A stretch of 64,000 nucleotides of DNA from Labedella gwakjiensis (GTDB lineage: Bacteria; Actinomycetota; Actinomycetes; Actinomycetales; Microbacteriaceae). Below, piece by piece: positions 1-10,007 of the stretch (within the stretch, counting starts at the first letter, position 1; each line of letters opens with the position of its first letter). Under the pieces are notes generated by a model. It ran no database searches. It saw only the letters and a list, made by a program, of their open reading frames with translations, and was not told the DNA's origin. The stretch lies in assembly GCF_003014675.1 (NCBI RefSeq), contig NZ_PYAU01000001.1:186001-250000 (forward strand). The letters are read 5' to 3'. The translations under genes were made by a program, and so were the position numbers.

Positions 1-204
1 AGCGGCCTCGGGCTCGCGATCGTCTCCTCGATCGTCGCGGCTCACCAGGGCACGGTGACGGTCGTCGAGACGCCCGGCGGCGGAGCGACCTTCCGCGTCG
101 AGCTGCCGCTCGCCGCACCGGCCGAGGAGACGGAGCTCGTGGACTCCGACGAGACGAACGAGTCCGGCACGGAGCCCCAGGCCGAGCGCCCGGGCGAGCT
201 CTGA
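1..204 (+). CDS. Sensor histidine kinase, C-terminal fragment
   Basis: The window opens inside this reading frame. The visible 67 residues start in the G2 nucleotide-binding box (SGLGLAIV) of a HATPase_c domain, continue through the last strand of that domain (GGGATFRVELPL) and end in an acidic tail rich in Glu, Asp and Thr. This is the C-terminus of a two-component sensor kinase. The sensor region, the phospho-accepting His and any partner response regulator lie upstream of the window, so signal and target cannot be told. The gene ends 22 bp before the next start. Confidence 0.9.
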   Translation, partial: SGLGLAIVSSIVAAHQGTVTVVETPGGGATFRVELPLAAPAEETELVDSDETNESGTEPQAERPGEL

Positions 205-226
205 CTCGAAATGCGGTCGCGGGTCC

Positions 227-1129
227 GTGTCGCACCCCTCCGCTGAGCGCGTGATCGTCCCGCAGAGCTTCCGCGAGCAGCCGCGCTGGTGGCTCGACGA
301 GGACGGCCGCCGGTGGCTCGATGACATCCCGCGCCTCGCCGACCTCGTCGCCGCCCGATGGGGCCTCACCCTCACCGGCGAGGTCTGGCACGGTTCGAAC
401 GCGATTGTCATCGCCGCCGAGCGGGGTGGACACCGTTTGGCCCTCCGTCTCTCGCCTCCGGGCGACGACGTCGAGGCGGAGGTCGGAGCGCTCCGCCTCT
501 GGTCTGGACGCGGGACGGTGGCCCTCGAGGACTGGAACGTCGACCTTCGCGCGCTCCTCCTCGAAAGGCTCGACGGATCCCGCACCCTGGCGGAGGAGTC
601 CGTCGACAGTGCGGCCGACGTCATCGGAGCCATGACGCGACGGCTCGCCGTCCCCGTCCCCTCGAGCGTGCGCTCGACGTCCTCGATCGCGCACGCCCAT
701 GCGGTCTCGTTCGAGACGGAGTGGGAACGACTCGGCCGTCCCGCGCCGCGGACGATCCTCGACACGGCAGTGCGTCGAGCCGAGAGGCTCGCCGGGTCGG
801 GCGGAGCGTTCGCGGTCAACGGAGACCTTCACGACGGGCAGTTCCTCCGGGGAGGGGTCACCGAGTGGACCGTGGTCGACCCACTGCTTCTCCGCGGGGA
901 CCCGGAGTACGACCTCGCCCGCCTCCTCTGGTCGCGATTCGACGAGTCGACGGACGTCGCGACCATCCGGGCGACAATCGATCGCCTCGTCGACGCCGCC
1001 GGCGTACCGGCTCCACGTGCCCACGATTGGATCGCGGTCCGTTCGATGTCGTACCTGTTGTGGGGGGTCGAGCATGGACTCACGATCGATCCGCCGCGCT
1101 GCCTCCACATCCTCGAGACGGTCGCCTGA
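227..1129 (+). CDS. Aminoglycoside/hydroxyurea phosphotransferase-like kinase (StrB/APH(6) type)
   Basis: This 300-residue protein has the layout of the aminoglycoside/hydroxyurea antibiotic resistance kinase family: an N-terminal lobe with the pattern WHGSNAIVIAAERGG, then a catalytic loop NGDLHDGQ (about residue 203) and a metal-binding VVDP motif (about residue 219) followed by GDPEYDLARLLW. Family members transfer phosphate from ATP to a hydroxyl of streptomycin-like drugs or of an unknown metabolite. The catalytic Asp is present, but the usual His of the HGD triad is Asn and the metal-binding Asn is Gln. It may therefore have altered activity or a housekeeping substrate. The start is GTG; a second in-frame GTG lies 24 bases downstream. 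Confidence 0.75.
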   Translation: MSHPSAERVIVPQSFREQPRWWLDEDGRRWLDDIPRLADLVAARWGLTLTGEVWHGSNAIVIAAERGGHRLALRLSPPGDDVEAEVGALRLWSGRGTVALEDWNVDLRALLLERLDGSRTLAEESVDSAADVIGAMTRRLAVPVPSSVRSTSSIAHAHAVSFETEWERLGRPAPRTILDTAVRRAERLAGSGGAFAVNGDLHDGQFLRGGVTEWTVVDPLLLRGDPEYDLARLLWSRFDESTDVATIRATIDRLVDAAGVPAPRAHDWIAVRSMSYLLWGVEHGLTIDPPRCLHILETVA

Positions 1130-1259
1130 GAACGTCGTCCACAGGCCGTCCACGATCCGGTTACGCACCGAACGTCGAGCGATACCGGCGACTTTCTGAC
1201 GGCCCGGATTACCGTCGCTCTGGTACGCACACGGCGTGCGGAAGACGAACGGAGTGGAC

Positions 1260-1547
1260 ATGACGAGGTTCCAGGTCGACAGCGAGGCCGCGGCCGGCGT
1301 TGCGGGCAGCATGAGATCGACGGCGGAGCGCGTGCGCACCGAGTGCGCCGCGCTCCACGCTCAGCTGACGGAGCTCCAGGGCTCGTGGACGGGTTCGGCC
1401 TCCGCGGCCTTCCAGGGAGTGGTCGCCGAGTGGCGATCGACGCAGCAGCGCGTCGAGGAGTCACTCGCGAGCATCAACACGGCACTCGACCGATCGGTCC
1501 AGAGCTACGTGGACGTCGAGCAGCAGAACGCAGCGATGTTCCGCTGA
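1260..1547 (+). CDS. WXG100 family protein (ESAT-6-like)
   Basis: A 95-residue helical protein with the central SWTGSASAAF motif of the WXG100 family, flanked by two long amphipathic helices. Family members are secreted by, or associated with, type VII (ESX/Yuk) secretion machines as helical-hairpin dimers. The ATG at 1260, preceded by a purine-rich GGAGTGG stretch, is preferred over an upstream GTG at 1236 because it gives the usual family length. No EccC, EccD or toxin gene is nearby, so this is an orphan copy. It converges on groEL, and a strong hairpin separates the two genes. Confidence 0.85.
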   Translation: MTRFQVDSEAAAGVAGSMRSTAERVRTECAALHAQLTELQGSWTGSASAAFQGVVAEWRSTQQRVEESLASINTALDRSVQSYVDVEQQNAAMFR

Positions 1548-1604
1548 CGCTGACGGGGGCCGAGCTCGGCGCTCACTGAGCCTCGACCCCTGGCGCAAGC
1601 GAAA

Positions 1605-1638
1605 CGGCGGGGCGCCTCCCGAAGGAGACGCCCCGCCG
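1605..1638. terminator. Bidirectional terminator between WXG100 gene and groEL
   Basis: A 15-bp inverted repeat with one mismatch (left arm 1605-1619, right arm 1624-1638, loop CGAA) lies between two convergent genes, so it can end transcription from both sides. Confidence 0.75.
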
Positions 1639-1674
1639 TCGCGGTGCTGCTGTACCTCTGTGGTGCTGTGCGGA

Positions 1675-3420
<1,746 letters not shown>

Positions 3421-3437
3421 TTAGGCGGGGCACGACG

Positions 3438-3471
3438 ACGAACGCCGTCGACCGGAGTCGACGGCGTTCGT
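3438..3471 (-). terminator. Terminator of the cold-shock gene
   Basis: A perfect 15-bp inverted repeat (3438-3452 and 3457-3471) with a four-base loop, directly downstream of the csp stop codon at 3494. Confidence 0.8.
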
Positions 3472-3493
3472 CTGGATGTCATTCGGTTGGTGT

Positions 3494-3697
3494 TTACGCG
3501 AGACGAACCGATTCCGCCTGGGGGCCCTTCGAGCCGGTCCCCACCTCGAAGACGACCTGCTGGCCCTCCTCGAGAGCCTTGTAGCCGCTCATGTCGATCG
3601 CGGAGTAGTGGACGAACACGTCCTGTCCTCCGCCGTCCACGGTGATGAAACCGTAGCCCTTCTCCGCGTTGAACCACTTCACGGTCCCGTTCGCCAT
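3494..3697 (-). CDS. Cold-shock protein (CspA family, RNA chaperone)
   Basis: A 67-residue single cold-shock domain: [18 protein letters not shown] carries RNP1 (KGYGFI) and DVFVHYSAI carries RNP2. Such proteins bind single-stranded RNA and DNA and melt RNA structures in the cytoplasm. Its length matches the family. A longer open frame runs about 230 codons upstream but is low-complexity Arg/Gly translation of the opposite frame, so the ATG at 3697 is the start, with GGAG a few bases upstream. About 200 bases of untranslated sequence precede it, as is common for csp genes with regulatory leaders. Confidence 0.95.
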   Translation of the reverse strand: MANGTVKWFNAEKGYGFITVDGGGQDVFVHYSAIDMSGYKALEEGQQVVFEVGTGSKGPQAESVRLA

Positions 3698-3900
3698 GCC
3701 TACTCCCATGTTGCTGTGTCTCACGGCAGCCGGCTCTTGCCGTCGCCGGGCCGGTCGCACGCTCGAGCCAGCATGCGCGACCACTTCCAGATAGTAGCCA
3801 CCGCGTGCAGGCACGTACACGTGCTGCAGGAAATGGTTACAGAGGGTGCTCACCCCGGAAACACGCGGGAAACACAGGGCGGTCGGAGGCCCGCCGATGA

Positions 3901-4494
3901 TCAGCCGGCGGCCGGCGGGACGTAGTCGGCGCCGAGCACGACGACGAGCTGGAGGATCGGCTCCTCGCCCTCGCCCGCCTCGATCGCGAAGTCGTCGGAA
4001 AGAGTGATGGTCCCGACGCCGAGCGCCTCGGCGAGGCCTCGAGCAGCGCCCTCCTGCGACGGGTCCTGGTAGTAGACGATCGTCGTCTCGACCGTCGACT
4101 GATCGGCGTTGCTCACCGCGATGTTCTGCGACCAGCCGGCGGCGGCCAGCTGCTCGACCGCATCGCCCGCGAGGCCGGCCGTCGATGTGCCGTTCAAGAC
4201 GGTCACGATGGCCGCGGTGTCGACGACGGCCTCGGCCGGTGGGGTCGTCGCAGGCGTCTCCGACGCCGCCTCGGAGGCCTCCTGCTGAGGGAACACCGCA
4301 TCCAGGTCGAGACGGTCGGTGATGAGCTGCAATCCGACGATCCCGACGACGACCAGGACCACGGTGGCCGCCGCAGCCCACGCGAACGCGATCCATCCAC
4401 GCCCGCGCCTCTCAGGTGCTCGGTGGGCACCGACGCGGGCCGGCTCCGACGGACCCTTCACGTCGAAGCGGTCACGGGAATGGCTGCGGGTCAT
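3901..4494 (-). CDS. LytR C-terminal-domain membrane protein
   Basis: A 197-residue protein: a charged cytoplasmic N-terminus, one membrane helix at about residues 33-57, an Ala/Thr/Pro/Glu linker and a C-terminal LytR_C domain beginning VVTVLNGTS-like ([16 protein letters not shown]) and including [14 protein letters not shown]. The LytR_C domain is usually found at the end of LytR-CpsA-Psr cell-wall ligases; here it stands alone, without the catalytic domain. A role at the cell wall or periplasm is inferred. It follows a DUF3263 gene, a pairing common in actinobacteria, and the two are probably co-transcribed (39-base gap). Confidence 0.85.
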   Translation of the reverse strand: MTRSHSRDRFDVKGPSEPARVGAHRAPERRGRGWIAFAWAAAATVVLVVVGIVGLQLITDRLDLDAVFPQQEASEAASETPATTPPAEAVVDTAAIVTVLNGTSTAGLAGDAVEQLAAAGWSQNIAVSNADQSTVETTIVYYQDPSQEGAARGLAEALGVGTITLSDDFAIEAGEGEEPILQLVVVLGADYVPPAAG

Positions 4495-4533
4495 TGCGCT
4501 GGCGGTGTCTTCCGGTTCAGGCGTCTCGAGCCA

Positions 4534-4836
4534 TCAGCTCGAGGACTGGGGAGTGGATCGTGCTGCTCGTGCGGCCGATCGTGCGTCCCGCATGCGCTGG
4601 AGCCTCTTCACCAGCATGGGATCGTAGACGAGCGCTTCGCGACGATCGATGAGCGCGCCGAGTACCTGATAGTACCGGGCGGCCGACAGGGAGAACTCTG
4701 AACGGATCGCATCCTCTTTGGCGCCTGCGTGCTTCCACCACTGGCGTTCGAAGTCGAGGATGGCCCGTTCGCGATCGTCGAGCGCGCCGGCATCACGTGC
4801 GCCGTCCGATCCCCCGGTCGTCTCGCTCGCCGCCAT
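4534..4836 (-). CDS. DUF3263 domain protein
   Basis: A 100-residue soluble protein with the DUF3263 pattern: ERAILDFERQWWKHAGAKEDAIR, then FSLSAARYYQVLGALIDRREAL and YDPMLVKRLQRMRDAR. The arrangement of helices resembles a small DNA-binding helix-turn-helix unit, but no function is established for the family. It sits just upstream of the LytR_C membrane protein, as it does in other actinobacteria, which suggests a shared envelope-related or regulatory role. Confidence 0.85.
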   Translation of the reverse strand: MAASETTGGSDGARDAGALDDRERAILDFERQWWKHAGAKEDAIRSEFSLSAARYYQVLGALIDRREALVYDPMLVKRLQRMRDARSAARAARSTPQSSS

Positions 4837-4990
4837 GTCGCCCTCCTCTCGGCCACATCATAATCACGCCACGTGTCGCGGAGGTTTCGTGCGACGGCCG
4901 GTCGCCGACTCCCTTTCGCCACGTGACGAGCGGGGAACAACGTGGCTCGCGTGCGGTTGAATGGAGGAGGACACCGATGGAAGGACACCC

Positions 4991-5395
4991 ATGGCGCACG
5001 AAGTGAAGAAGAGCGACGCCGAGTGGCGCGACGAGCTGAGCCCCGAGCAGTTCGCGGTGCTGCGTGAGGCGGCGACCGAGCGCCCGTGGACGGGCGAACT
5101 CCTCGACGAGGCCCGTTCGGGCCTCTACACGTGCGCGGCCTGCGGGGCCGAGCTCTTCAAGAGCGGTACGAAATTCGATTCCGGCTGCGGGTGGCCGAGC
5201 TTCTACGAATCGGTCCGCCCCGAGGCCGTCACCCTCATCGAGGACACCTCGCTCGGAATGAAGCGGACCGAGGTCCGTTGCGCGACGTGCGACTCGCACC
5301 TCGGCCACGTCTTCGACGACGGATTCGGCACCCCGACGGGAGACCGCTACTGCATGAACTCCCTCGCCCTGGGCTTCACGCCCGCAGCGGAGTGA
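4991..5395 (+). CDS. msrB: Peptide-methionine (R)-S-oxide reductase
   Basis: A 134-residue MsrB that reduces the R-epimer of methionine sulfoxide in oxidised proteins. Two CxxC pairs (C48/C51 and C97/C100) bind structural zinc; GCGWPSF and HLGHVFDDG are the substrate-site motifs; the catalytic cysteine is C121 in RYCMNSLAL. The ATG at 4991, with AAGGAC just upstream, is preferred to the in-frame ATG at 4961. Its stop codon overlaps the start of the next gene, so the two are probably translationally coupled. Confidence 0.95.
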   Translation: MAHEVKKSDAEWRDELSPEQFAVLREAATERPWTGELLDEARSGLYTCAACGAELFKSGTKFDSGCGWPSFYESVRPEAVTLIEDTSLGMKRTEVRCATCDSHLGHVFDDGFGTPTGDRYCMNSLALGFTPAAE

Positions 5396-5973
5396 GCACG
5401 TCGGAGCAGCCCCTCTCGCCCGCCGATCGGGCCGAGAGGTTCGAGACCGTCCTCGACGCCGTCGCCACGCGCCGATCCTGGTCGAGTGTCACCTCGGACG
5501 CCCCGAGCCATGACGAGCTCTCACGGATCGTGTCAGCGGCCGGACGGGTCGCCGATCACAGCTCTCTCCGCCCGTGGCGGATCGTCGCACTCCGAGGCGA
5601 TGCTCGCCGTCGCCTCGGAAAGGCGATCGCGAAGGCGTCGAAGGATCGCAAGCCGTCGGACAAACCCCACAAGGCACCGCTGATCCTCGCGGTCGTCGTG
5701 ACGGAGAAGAAGTCCCACAAGGTCCCCCGGTGGGAGCAGGAGGCCGTCGCATCGGGCGTCGCCCACACCGTGAGCCTCCTCCTCGACGCCGCCGGCTGGG
5801 GCGTCTTCTGGCGCACCGGCTGGTACACGCGTCACAAGGCGATGCGGAAGGCCCACGGCCTCGCCAAGAACGAGGAACTGCTCGGGTGGCTCTACGTCGG
5901 CGGCGTCCCCGAGGGTAAACGCCGCGGCTCGCGTCGTCCCGTCGACGGCGAGCGGTTCATCACCGAACTCTGA
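5392..5973 (+). CDS. Nitroreductase-family flavoprotein
   Basis: A 193-residue protein of the FMN-dependent nitroreductase fold: the N-terminal block VLDAVATRRSWSSVTSDAP is the usual RRSxxxF-type flavin-binding start, SSLRPWRIVAL corresponds to the NxQPWxF-type motif, and a C-terminal segment WLYVGGVPEGKRR matches the end of the fold. It probably uses NAD(P)H to reduce a small electrophile; the substrate is unknown. The GTG start overlaps the msrB stop (GTGA), a sign of coupling and of a shared redox-stress role. The same DNA is open in another frame starting further upstream inside msrB; the start used here restores the normal family length. Confidence 0.8.
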   Translation: MSTSEQPLSPADRAERFETVLDAVATRRSWSSVTSDAPSHDELSRIVSAAGRVADHSSLRPWRIVALRGDARRRLGKAIAKASKDRKPSDKPHKAPLILAVVVTEKKSHKVPRWEQEAVASGVAHTVSLLLDAAGWGVFWRTGWYTRHKAMRKAHGLAKNEELLGWLYVGGVPEGKRRGSRRPVDGERFITEL

Positions 5974-6004
5974 CCACGACCGAGCGGCGGCGTCAGCGGC
6001 TTCG

Positions 6005-6940
6005 TCAGCGGCGGATGCTCGCGATCGCCACCGCGACGAGGGCGAGTCCCGCTCCGGCGACCGTCGTCCAGTGCAGCCCACCGGCTCCCGGCGCGAGCAG
6101 GTCGAGCAGGACGGCGCCGACGAGCTGGCCGGCGACCGTGCCAAGGCCGAGGACGAGCAGTCCCGTGTGAGACACGAGGAACGCCGAGACGCCGATGAAG
6201 ACGCAACCGATCGCTCCGCCGATGTACAGGATCGGATCGCTCGGCAATGCGTCAGGGAGACCGACGGCGGCGAAGTGCACCGCCATCGCCACGAGAAGGA
6301 CCACCGTTCCGACGGTGAAGTTGATGAAGGTCGCCGTGAGCGCACTCGACGCCACCTGTCGGACCCGACCGTTCACGGCCTGCTGCCAGCCGATGCCGAT
6401 GCCGCCGAGCAGCGGCATGACGAGGAGCCACAGCGGCTTGTCTCCCCCGAACTCCGTCGAGACGGCCCACGCGACGGCGACGAGGGCGAGCACGGACCCG
6501 AGGACGCGCGAGGTCCGGAACGGAACCACCCCGTGCGGACCGAACCCGATGCGGTCGAGCACGAGAGACGAGATCGTCTGACCGGCGACGATGGCGACGG
6601 TGAAGAGCGCGACTCCGAGGGCGGCTGCGGCGATGCCCTGGGAGAGCACGAGGAAGGCACCGGCCGCGCCACCGGCGACGGTCCACCACGGGACCGTCCG
6701 GTCGCGCAGCGAACCGACGACCCGAGCGAGACCGCGGCGGCCCGGCCGCGAGAATCCCATGACGATCGTGAGGATGATGAGACCGGATCCGAATGACACA
6801 GCGGCCGCGGCGAAGCCGTCGTCGAGCGCAGCCCCGAGGGCGCCGTTGATACGGGCCTGGGCGGCCACGAACGTCCCGGTGACGACGGCGAGAACGAGCC
6901 CGAGCCATTGCGGGAACGCCCGCTTCACACCTTCAGTCAC
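6005..6940 (-). CDS. DMT-superfamily transporter, YdcZ/DUF606 type
   Basis: A 311-residue integral membrane protein with about ten helices in two homologous halves. Each half begins with a Gln/Asn signature (AAQARINGALG near residue 28 and GWQQAVNGRVRQ near residue 193), the hallmark of the YdcZ (DUF606) branch of the drug/metabolite transporter superfamily. Single-half relatives are about 150 residues, so this is the tandem-fused form. The substrate is unknown. It converges on the nitroreductase gene with only a 31-base gap. Confidence 0.85.
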   Translation of the reverse strand: MTEGVKRAFPQWLGLVLAVVTGTFVAAQARINGALGAALDDGFAAAAVSFGSGLIILTIVMGFSRPGRRGLARVVGSLRDRTVPWWTVAGGAAGAFLVLSQGIAAAALGVALFTVAIVAGQTISSLVLDRIGFGPHGVVPFRTSRVLGSVLALVAVAWAVSTEFGGDKPLWLLVMPLLGGIGIGWQQAVNGRVRQVASSALTATFINFTVGTVVLLVAMAVHFAAVGLPDALPSDPILYIGGAIGCVFIGVSAFLVSHTGLLVLGLGTVAGQLVGAVLLDLLAPGAGGLHWTTVAGAGLALVAVAIASIRR

Positions 6941-7013
6941 GCCGAACCGCCCGATCGTTCCGTTGCACTCAAACCTGGCGAGTCTACTCCGCCGGGTGAA
7001 CGCGTCGGTGCGG

Positions 7014-7424
7014 TCAGTGTGCCGACGGAACGAGGTCGGCGAGGAGGCGCTCGACCCGCGACCTGATGTCGTCCCTGATGGCCCGGACCTCGTCGATCGG
7101 GCGCCCCTTCGGGTCGTCGAGCTCCCAGTCCTCGTAGCGCTTGCCTGGGAAGATCGGGCATGCGTCGCCGCAGCCCATCGTGATGACCGCGTCGGCGCCT
7201 CGGACCTGCTCGGTCGTCATGAGCTGGGGAACGGCCCGCGAGATGTCGATGCCCTCCTCGGCCATCACGGCGACCGCCGTGGGGTTGATCGACTCCCCCG
7301 GCTCGGATCCGCCAGACCGCACGTCCACGGCACCGCCGGACAGCGCCGTCATGTAGCCGGCGGCCATCTGTGATCGCCCGGCGTTGTGAACGCACACGAA
7401 CAGGACGACGGGGGACTCGCCCAT
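7014..7424 (-). CDS. arsC: Arsenate reductase, low-molecular-weight phosphatase type
   Basis: A 136-residue protein with the phosphatase P-loop CVHNAGRSQ (C11) used by ArsC to attack arsenate, and two further cysteines (C85 and C89 in GCGDACPIFPG) followed by the family signature KRYEDWELDDPKG. It reduces As(V) to As(III); actinobacterial members use mycothiol/mycoredoxin or thioredoxin, and a mycothiol synthase gene is present in this window. No arsenite exporter or ArsR regulator adjoins it. Confidence 0.88.
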   Translation of the reverse strand: MGESPVVLFVCVHNAGRSQMAAGYMTALSGGAVDVRSGGSEPGESINPTAVAVMAEEGIDISRAVPQLMTTEQVRGADAVITMGCGDACPIFPGKRYEDWELDDPKGRPIDEVRAIRDDIRSRVERLLADLVPSAH

Positions 7425-7476
7425 GGGGACATCCTCTCAGCAGCGTGCCGTCACGACGAGGCTCGCGCCTCGAAAC

Positions 7477-7552
7477 TGGAGCCGACTGCGGGACTCGAAC
7501 CCGCAACCTACGCTTTACAAGAGCGTTGCGCTACCAATTGCGCCAAGTCGGC
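7477..7552 (-). tRNA. tRNA-Thr (anticodon TGT)
   Basis: On the minus strand, a 76-nt cloverleaf: acceptor GCCGACT pairs with AGTCGGC, the anticodon stem ACGCT/AGCGT closes the loop CTTGTAA with anticodon TGT, and the T-arm is GCGGGTTCGAACCCGC. The 3' CCA is encoded (7477-7479). Confidence 0.95.
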
Positions 7553-7598
7553 CGACGAGCACCCATCCTAACCACTCGGCGGAGGGTGCCGACGCGTC

Positions 7599-8534
7599 CT
7601 ATCCGTCCGCCGGCGCCGTCTCGGTGGGCGTCGGGGTCGGAGTGGAGGTGGAATACGTCTCGCTCGACGCCTGCAGGACGAAGGCGCGGAACTCGTCGGA
7701 GTCCTCGAGCGACCCGGTGTACTGCTTCCCGTTCACGAGGATCGTGGGCGTGCCCTGCACCTGCGCGACGGAGGATCCGGGGATCGGTCCTTCCTTCGCA
7801 CGGTCGGTCGCCGACTGGATGAACCCGGCGAAGTCCCGATCCTCGATGCAGTCCGAGACGCCCGTGGCACCGGCGGTGCCCGCGATCTCGATGAGCTGAT
7901 CGTCGGTGAGCCCCTCCGATCCCTCCGCCGGCTGGTCGGCGAAGAGGGCCGAATTGAATGCCCAGAAACTGTCAGGGGAGGAGTCGGCCACGCACGCCGC
8001 GGCATTCGCAGCGCGGAGCGAGTACTGCGTTCCGGCCGACCGCGCCGTGAGGATCGCGATCGGGTGGATCTCGACGGTCGCGGCGCCCGATTCGACGAGG
8101 GACTCCATCTGCTCGCCGTTGGCCCGCTCGAAGTCTCCGCAATACGGGCAGAGATAGTCGAGGTAGACGCGGATCTGGGCGACGGCCGGGTCGTCGGCCG
8201 TCGGGATCGGATCGGCACCCGCCGCGAGCGCCTCCGTGGGCACGGCGGTGAGGCCCTGGCCGATGACGATGCCGTCGCTCGCCATGTTGGCCGGGCCCTT
8301 CGAGGCCGGCCGGATGGAGGTGACGACGATGACCGCGACGATGGCCACGACAGCGAGCACGCCCACGATGATGCCGCCCTGAACGAGGACGCGGTTGCGC
8401 AGGTCCCTCTTGCGTTGCGCTGCGCGCAGCTCCTTGGCCTTCTCTCGGGCAGCCTCGCGGCGTTCGTTCTTGCCCACGGGCTTGTCCTGCTTGCTCACGG
8501 GCTCGTCCTGGCCGGCAGGGTCTCCGGTGCTCAT
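7599..8534 (-). CDS. Membrane-anchored DsbA-family thioredoxin-like oxidoreductase
   Basis: A 311-residue protein: a highly charged cytoplasmic N-terminus (Lys/Glu/Arg-rich, residues 10-47), one membrane helix (about 51-73) and an extracytoplasmic DsbA-like domain with active-site C129-P-Y-C132 in DYLCPYCGDFE and a cis-Pro loop VQGTPTILVNG. Two more cysteines (AACVADSS and SDCIEDRD) may form a structural pair. It ends in a Thr/Pro-rich tail. It likely introduces or isomerises disulfides in exported proteins. The ATG at 8534 is the start; the upstream frame is low-complexity shadow. Confidence 0.9.
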   Translation of the reverse strand: MSTGDPAGQDEPVSKQDKPVGKNERREAAREKAKELRAAQRKRDLRNRVLVQGGIIVGVLAVVAIVAVIVVTSIRPASKGPANMASDGIVIGQGLTAVPTEALAAGADPIPTADDPAVAQIRVYLDYLCPYCGDFERANGEQMESLVESGAATVEIHPIAILTARSAGTQYSLRAANAAACVADSSPDSFWAFNSALFADQPAEGSEGLTDDQLIEIAGTAGATGVSDCIEDRDFAGFIQSATDRAKEGPIPGSSVAQVQGTPTILVNGKQYTGSLEDSDEFRAFVLQASSETYSTSTPTPTPTETAPADG

Positions 8535-8692
8535 GGATCCTCGCTTCGACGTCGTACAGAGATGAGGCGTCGACCCTGGGGCGGGCTCGACGCACCCACC
8601 GATAGTAGGCCCGTCGCCTGGACGTCGGCCACGCAGTAGCTGAGGGCGGTGGACATCTCGCACCCCACGTCCCCCGTTCACGGGAGTCGTGG

Positions 8693-8758
8693 CATAATGA
8701 CAAGGCGCGACGAGGACGTCGCGTGCGTCGCCCCACCGATCGACTCCGTCCGGAGTCG
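8693..8758 (+). promoter_or_regulatory. Promoter element and structured leader of the sugar ATPase gene
   Basis: CATAAT (8693-8698) resembles a -10 box but has no good -35 at normal spacing. An inverted repeat CCCGTTCACGGG lies just upstream (about 8673-8684) and could be an operator. Downstream, the leader of about 125 bases contains the hairpin CGACTCCG-TC-CGGAGTCG (8741-8758). The gap 8535-8827 holds no gene. Confidence 0.4.
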
Positions 8759-8827
8759 GTCGACGGCCGCGCTTCCATTCACTCGGATCGTCCGGCACGT
8801 ACCTGCCGGTGAAGGAGAAGACAGCAC

Positions 8828-9928
8828 ATGTCATCAGTAACGTTCGACAACGCCACCCGTCTGTACCCCGGTGGCACCCGCCCCGCGGTCGACAAGCTCA
8901 ACCTCGACGTCGCGGACGGCGAATTCCTCGTCCTCGTCGGCCCCTCCGGCTGTGGCAAGTCGACCTCGCTCCGCATGCTCGCGGGCCTCGAAGAGGTCAA
9001 CGACGGCCGCATCCTCATCGGCGACCGCGACGTCACGGACGTCCCGCCGAAGGACCGCGACATCGCGATGGTGTTCCAGAACTACGCGCTCTACCCGCAC
9101 ATGACCGTCGCGGAGAACATGGGCTTCGCCCTCAAGATCGCCGGCGTCGGCAAGGAGGAGCGCGCTACCCGCGTCCTCGAGGCCGCCAAGCTCCTCGACC
9201 TGGAGGAGTACCTCACCCGCAAGCCGAAGGCGCTGTCCGGTGGTCAGCGTCAGCGCGTCGCCATGGGTCGCGCGATCGTCCGTCAGCCGCAGGTGTTCCT
9301 CATGGACGAGCCGCTCTCGAACCTCGACGCCAAGCTCCGCGTGCAGACCCGTACGCAGATCGCGTCGCTCCAGCGTCGTCTCGGCGTCACGACCGTCTAC
9401 GTCACGCACGACCAGACCGAGGCCCTCACCATGGGTGACCGGATCGCCGTGCTGAAGGACGGCCTCCTCCAGCAGGTCGGCACCCCGCGCGACCTCTACG
9501 AGGCCCCGCAGAACGTGTTCGTCGCCGGCTTCATCGGCTCCCCCGCCATGAACCTCCTCACGGCGGACCTCGCCGAGGGCGGCATCAAGTTCGGCGCGAG
9601 CGTCGTCCCGGTCGACCGCGACATCCTCAGCACCGCAAGCGGCAAGCAGGTCACCGTGGGCGTGCGCCCCGAGGACATCGTCGTCTCGACCGACCCGGGT
9701 GCGGGTCTCGAGGTCGTCGTCGACCTCGTCGAAGAGCTCGGCGCCGACGGCTACCTCTACGGCCACTCGGAGGTCGAGGGCAAGCGCACCGACATCGTCG
9801 CTCGCGTCGACGGCCGCCTCCACCCCTCCATCGGCGACACGGTCCACCTCGTGCCGGCCCCGAACCACATCCACGCGTTCGACGTGGAGTCCGGCGAGCG
9901 CCTCAACAAGGCCATCGTCAGCGCCTGA
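8828..9928 (+). CDS. ugpC: Sugar ABC-importer ATPase, UgpC/MsmX/MsiK type
   Basis: A 366-residue CUT1-type ATPase: Walker [10 protein letters not shown] (38-46), Q-loop VFQNYALYPHM, signature LSGGQRQR, Walker B VFLMDEPLSNLD and the switch His in VTHD, followed by a C-terminal TOBE/regulatory domain (about 240-366). It hydrolyses ATP to drive carbohydrate uptake through partner permeases. No permease or binding protein gene adjoins it. In streptomycetes a similar orphan ATPase, MsiK, serves many sugar importers, and that shared-motor role is the likely one here. A GC-rich hairpin ends the transcript. Confidence 0.93.
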   Translation: MSSVTFDNATRLYPGGTRPAVDKLNLDVADGEFLVLVGPSGCGKSTSLRMLAGLEEVNDGRILIGDRDVTDVPPKDRDIAMVFQNYALYPHMTVAENMGFALKIAGVGKEERATRVLEAAKLLDLEEYLTRKPKALSGGQRQRVAMGRAIVRQPQVFLMDEPLSNLDAKLRVQTRTQIASLQRRLGVTTVYVTHDQTEALTMGDRIAVLKDGLLQQVGTPRDLYEAPQNVFVAGFIGSPAMNLLTADLAEGGIKFGASVVPVDRDILSTASGKQVTVGVRPEDIVVSTDPGAGLEVVVDLVEELGADGYLYGHSEVEGKRTDIVARVDGRLHPSIGDTVHLVPAPNHIHAFDVESGERLNKAIVSA

Positions 9929-9941
9929 CACACCCATCGAT

Positions 9942-9987
9942 GACGCCGGTCGGCCGGGCTTCTGCCCGCCGGCCGGCGTTCTCCTTT
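9942..9987 (+). terminator. Terminator after the sugar ATPase gene
   Basis: An imperfect GC-rich stem (ACGCCGG... pairing with ...CCGGCGT) is followed by the pyrimidine run TTCTCCTTTT. Confidence 0.65.
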
Positions 9988-10007
9988 TCTCGAGAACAGG
10001 CGGCAGC

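Noticed and set aside
3698-4396. Extension of the cold-shock gene upstream to a 300-residue protein
   Set aside because: The added part is Arg/Gly-rich antisense-like sequence of the LytR_C gene; the cold-shock domain is complete from 3697.
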